Shown here: piece by piece, positions 60,355 to 64,000 of the stretch | Layout: the number at the start of each line of letters is the position of its first letter | Numbering within the stretch: the stretch's first letter is position 1 | NCBI RefSeq assembly: GCF_039548895.1 | Contig: NZ_JBCLVG010000001.1 | DNA from: Orlajensenia stereocauli | Lineage (GTDB): Bacteria > Actinomycetota > Actinomycetes > Actinomycetales > Microbacteriaceae | Length of the DNA stretch: 64,000 nucleotides | Direction: 5' to 3' (one strand) | Notes under the pieces: generated by a model | What the model was told of the DNA's origin: nothing | Seen by the model: the letters and a program-made list of their open reading frames with translations, nothing else | Databases searched by the model: none | Translations under genes and position numbers: made by a program

Positions 60355-61194
60355 TCACTCCGGCTTACGGGCGAGCACCTCACCGTGCGGCATCTGCATC
60401 CAGCCGTCGGCGTCGAGCTTCCACTCACGCCACGCCGAACTGATCGCACGCAGTTCCTCGAGGTCTGCCATCCCGGCCTCGATGGCATGCGCGGCGAAGG
60501 CGGACTCGGTGGCGCGCACGGCCCACGATTCGCCCCACCACTCGCGTTCGGCATCCGAGGCGAAGCACCACACTGAAGCCGTGCACTCGAGGTCGGCGAA
60601 ACCGGCGGCGCGCACCCACGACTTGAGCATGCGCGCGGCATCGGGCTCTCCCCCGTTGTAGCGTGCGACGTCGTGGTAGACGCTCAGCCACTCGGTGAGC
60701 CCGGGAAGGGCGGGGAACCAGGTGACTCCCCCGTAGTCGACGTCACGGACCGCGAGCAGGCCACCGGGCTTCAGCACGCGCAGCGCCTCACTCAGTGCGT
60801 CGACCGGCCGCACGAGGTGCTGGAGCGTCTGATGAGCGTGCACGACATCGAAGGTGCCATCGTCGAACGGCAGTGCGTAGGCGTCGGCCACGAGGAAGTC
60901 GGCGTTGGCGAGGGCGTTGTCGATACCGAGGCCCCGTGCCTGCGCGACGATCTCGGGGGCGACGTCGACGCCGACCACCCGGCCCGGGCTGACGCGTCGG
61001 GCGATGTCGACGGTGATCGTGCCCGGCCCGCAACCGAGGTCGAGCACCGCGAGGCCAGGCACGAGGTGAGGTGCCAGGTACGCGGCCGAGTTCTCGACGG
61101 TGCGCCACGTGTGAGAGCGCAGCACGCTCTCATGGTGACCGTGGGTGTACTGATCGCGCGGGGCGATCTCCTTCTCCTGCGGATCCGTGCTCAT
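60355..61194 (-). CDS. Class I SAM-dependent methyltransferase (UbiE-like)
   Basis: 279 residues. LAVLDLGCGPGTITVDIARR is motif I, VVGVDVAPEIVAQA motif post-I, FDVVHAHQTLQHLVRPVDAL motif II, and ALRVLKPGGLLAVRDVDYG motif III. The C-terminal half resembles the Methyltransf_11 / UbiE group acting on small molecules. Substrate unknown. Converges on the small hypothetical gene. Confidence 0.88.
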   Translation of the reverse strand: MSTDPQEKEIAPRDQYTHGHHESVLRSHTWRTVENSAAYLAPHLVPGLAVLDLGCGPGTITVDIARRVSPGRVVGVDVAPEIVAQARGLGIDNALANADFLVADAYALPFDDGTFDVVHAHQTLQHLVRPVDALSEALRVLKPGGLLAVRDVDYGGVTWFPALPGLTEWLSVYHDVARYNGGEPDAARMLKSWVRAAGFADLECTASVWCFASDAEREWWGESWAVRATESAFAAHAIEAGMADLEELRAISSAWREWKLDADGWMQMPHGEVLARKPE

Positions 61195-61240
61195 ACGCCG
61201 AGCCTAGCGAGCGCCCGCGCGTCCAGTGCGCCGCACGCGG

Positions 61241-61273
61241 AACGGCCCGCCCTCACGAGGAGGACGGGCCGTT
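61241..61273 (-). terminator. Hairpin terminator at the end of the suf operon
   Basis: AACGGCCCG-C-CCTC pairs with GAGG-A-CGGGCCGTT around a five-base loop: 13 pairs and one mismatch. It lies downstream of sufT on the minus strand; there is no T-run. Confidence 0.7.
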
Positions 61274-61301
61274 CGAGTCGACGAGGTGTCGTCGACGAGG
61301 T

Positions 61302-61631
61302 CTAGATCGCGAAGCCGAGCGCGCGCATCATGTCGCGTCCGTCGTCGGTGATCCGCTCGGGACCCCACGGCGGCATCCACACCCAGTTGATGCGGAAGGC
61401 CTCGACGATGCCGTCGAGAGACTGCGCGGTCTGCTCCTCGAGCACGTCGGTGAGGGGGCATCCGGCGCTCGTCAGGGTCATGTGGATGACGAGGGCATTG
61501 TTCTCGTCATCCCAGCCGAGGTCGTAGATCAGGCCGAGGTCCACGACGTTGATGCCGAGCTCGGGGTCCATGACCTCCTTGAGCGCCTCTTCGACCTGAT
61601 CGAAGAGTGCGGGTTCGAGTGTCGTGACCAT
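61302..61631 (-). CDS. sufT: SufT-like iron-sulfur assembly factor (MIP18/DUF59 family)
   Basis: 109 residues. EALKEVMDPELGINVVDLGL, VIHMTLTSAGCPLTDVLEEQ and INWVWMPPWGPERITDDGRD are the conserved MIP18 blocks, including the Cys in TSAGCP. SufT helps mature Fe-S proteins under high demand. Nine bases after sufC. Confidence 0.9.
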   Translation of the reverse strand: MVTTLEPALFDQVEEALKEVMDPELGINVVDLGLIYDLGWDDENNALVIHMTLTSAGCPLTDVLEEQTAQSLDGIVEAFRINWVWMPPWGPERITDDGRDMMRALGFAI

Positions 61632-61640
61632 GGGATCAGC

Positions 61641-62402
<762 letters not shown>

Positions 62403-62462
62403 TGCTCTTCTGTGTCTCTTTCATTCCGTCGGCACACGCGGTGCCGAAGACTGTGGCGCGGT

Positions 62463-62789
62463 TCAGACCGCGACTGTGATGGTGGGGTCGATGTAGATGT
62501 CGCCGTCGCGGATCTCGACCTGGTACACGGGTACCGGGTCGTAGGCCGGAAGCGACAGCGGCTTGCCCGTGCGCAGCGAGAACTTCGAGCCGTGCGCCCA
62601 GCATTCGAGCGTGTCCTCCTCGACGAAACCCTCCGACAGTGAGATGTCACCGTGGGTGCAGGTGTCGCCGATGGCGAACACGGCGCCCGAGTCGTCCTTC
62701 ACGACGGCCATCGCGACGCCGTCGATGTCGACCTTGACGGCCTGGTTCGCCTCGAGCTCGTCGACGGCGCAGATGCGCTGGGCGCTCAC
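62463..62789 (-). CDS. Rieske-type ferredoxin subunit in the suf operon
   Basis: 108 residues. The Rieske cluster ligands are CTHGDISLSEG (Cys, His) and CWAHGSKFSLRTG (Cys, His). Similar to the ferredoxin component of non-haem oxygenases. It is a usual member of actinobacterial suf operons; its role there is unclear. Start overlaps the sufD stop. Confidence 0.93.
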   Translation of the reverse strand: MSAQRICAVDELEANQAVKVDIDGVAMAVVKDDSGAVFAIGDTCTHGDISLSEGFVEEDTLECWAHGSKFSLRTGKPLSLPAYDPVPVYQVEIRDGDIYIDPTITVAV

Positions 62790-63988
62790 GATGCCAGCAC
62801 CGTTCCGACCAGTTCGGTCTCGAGCGATTCCTGCAGGCGTGTCTCGAGCTCGGCGTCGCCGATCTGCTGCACGATCTCGGTGAGGAAGCCGCGCACGACG
62901 AGGCGACGTGCCTCGTCCTCGGTGATGCCGCGACTCATGAGGTAGAAGAGCTGCTCGTCGTCGAAGCGCCCCGTGGCACTGGCGTGTCCGGCGCCGGCGA
63001 TGTCGCCGGTCTCGATCTCGAGGTTCGGCACCGAGTCTGCGCGGGTGCCGTCTGTCAGCACCAGGTTGCGGTTCTGCTCGTAGCTGTCGGTGCCGGTGGC
63101 CTTGTTGCCGATGAGCACGTCGCCGATCCAGACGGAGCGGGCTCCCTGCCCCTGCAGAGCACCCTTGTAGGTCACTCGCGAGCGGGTGTTCGGCGCATCG
63201 TGGTTGACGTAGACCTGCTGCTCGAGGTGCTGTCCGGCATCGGAGAAGTACAGGCCGAACGCCTCGACGTCTGCTCCCTGCTCGGCGAGGAGCGTCGTGG
63301 GGTTGACCCTCACGATCGACCCGCCGAGCGAGACGACGATGTGCTTGAGCTTGGCGTCGCGGCCGACACGCGAGAAGTGCGTTGCGGTGTGGATGGCGTC
63401 ATCCGCCCATTCCTGCACCGTCACGACCGAGAGCTGGGCGCCCTCGCCGACCACGATCTCGACGTTCTCCGCGAGGCGGGCCTCTCCGGTGTTCTGCAGC
63501 ACGACGAGCGCTCGGCTGAACGGAGCGGCCTCGATCACAGTGTGCGCCGCGCGCGGGCCGGAGCCGAGTGCGCCGCGGTTCAGCGTGAACGTCTTCGACT
63601 CCTCGCCCGTCACCGAGATGACCAGGGCCTGCTCGAAGCTGGTCCATGCGTTCGCTGATGCGCGCTCCTCGGGGATGCCGGCAGAGCCGATCCTGGCGTC
63701 ATCGCGGGAGACCCACGCTGCGCTCACGCCGTCGACGCTTGTCGCCGTGTAGTCGTAGCGCGAACCGTCGAGGTCGCCGGCTGTGAGGTCGGTGAGCTTC
63801 GCGACGGGCGAGTAGCGCCACTCGACCTCGCGACCGGTGACGGCTGCGAAGTCGGCGACGTCAGTCGACTTGGGTCGAGCGGAGCGGGTCTGGACCGGAA
63901 CCTTGTTGGCCCAGTCGCCGTCGCTGTGCTTCTTGAGACCGTGCTGCTCGAAAGTGGGAACGGTGGGTGCGTTGGTTACGGCACTCAT
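62786..63988 (-). CDS. sufD: Fe-S cluster assembly protein SufD
   Basis: 400 residues. The beta-helix SufBD domain shows VEIVVGEGAQLSVVTVQEWA, HIVVSLGGSIVRVNPTTLL and NHDAPNTRSRVTYKGALQGQ. The C-terminal GAGHASATGRFDDEQLFYL then MSRGITEDEARRLVVRGF is diagnostic of SufB/SufD. Start at 63988 is just inside the window; sufB would be expected upstream, outside. Confidence 0.95.
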   Translation of the reverse strand: MSAVTNAPTVPTFEQHGLKKHSDGDWANKVPVQTRSARPKSTDVADFAAVTGREVEWRYSPVAKLTDLTAGDLDGSRYDYTATSVDGVSAAWVSRDDARIGSAGIPEERASANAWTSFEQALVISVTGEESKTFTLNRGALGSGPRAAHTVIEAAPFSRALVVLQNTGEARLAENVEIVVGEGAQLSVVTVQEWADDAIHTATHFSRVGRDAKLKHIVVSLGGSIVRVNPTTLLAEQGADVEAFGLYFSDAGQHLEQQVYVNHDAPNTRSRVTYKGALQGQGARSVWIGDVLIGNKATGTDSYEQNRNLVLTDGTRADSVPNLEIETGDIAGAGHASATGRFDDEQLFYLMSRGITEDEARRLVVRGFLTEIVQQIGDAELETRLQESLETELVGTVLAS

Positions 63989-64000
63989 CTAGCCTACGAG

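Overview
The window is high-GC actinobacterial DNA, most likely from a Microbacteriaceae member. Supporting points are the strong GC-ending codon bias, frequent GTG starts, ATGA/GTGA gene overlaps, the block rsfS - nadD - proA - proB - obgE - rpmA - rplU - rne, an ileS T-box of the short actinobacterial kind, and a sufD - Rieske - sufC - sufT operon. These assignments come from reading the sequence only; no database search was run.

Layout. 1-5.5 kb: an edge-truncated AI-2E-type permease, small membrane proteins, DNA polymerase IV, a DUF998-like membrane protein, a GreA/GreB-like protein and an HD-domain protein. 5.68-33.95 kb: a segment of about 28 kb bounded by identical 47-bp direct repeats. 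The right copy is the 3' end of an intact tRNA-Ala(GGC) gene and the left copy is an orphan 3' tRNA fragment. Broken excisionase and integrase-like genes sit beside the right repeat, and each repeat has a related tandem 11-mer next to it on the inner side. I read this as an old, immobilised integrative element or an accreted genomic island.

Island cargo, left to right: a lower-GC gene for a 1012-residue SIR2 / STAND-like / TPR / cold-shock-like protein (the best candidate for an unusual defence system here); an NmrA-type reductase; a secreted TIM-barrel-like protein; a four-gene operon with a SipW-type signal peptidase, two SipW-dependent secreted proteins and an LAxTG-anchored protein; a complete phosphonate operon (PhnD, PhnC, fused PhnE-PhnE, FAD oxidoreductase, HAD phosphonatase, alcohol dehydrogenase) with a divergent GntR regulator; an EamA transporter; an aminoacyl-phospholipid synthase-like gene with a hydrolase; a Tat-exported phospholipase C; a frameshifted GyrI-like pseudogene; two CPBP membrane proteases; an AIM24 protein; and a CBS-domain protein.

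34-51 kb is a mostly minus-strand housekeeping block: rsfS, a proline/serine/threonine/alanine-rich membrane protein, nadD, proA, proB, obgE, rpmA, rplU, a large RNase E/G, a VKOR protein on the plus strand, ndk, a DUF4233 membrane protein, folC, and ileS with its T-box leader. 51.4-57 kb holds a GntR regulator divergent from a peptide-type ABC importer whose two ATPases are fused. 57-64 kb has valS, a GNAT acetyltransferase, a methyltransferase and the 3' part of the suf iron-sulfur cluster operon.

Functional themes: nucleotide, translation and ribosome housekeeping outside the repeats; and inside them a mix of phage defence, cell-surface assembly, phosphonate use and membrane-lipid remodelling.
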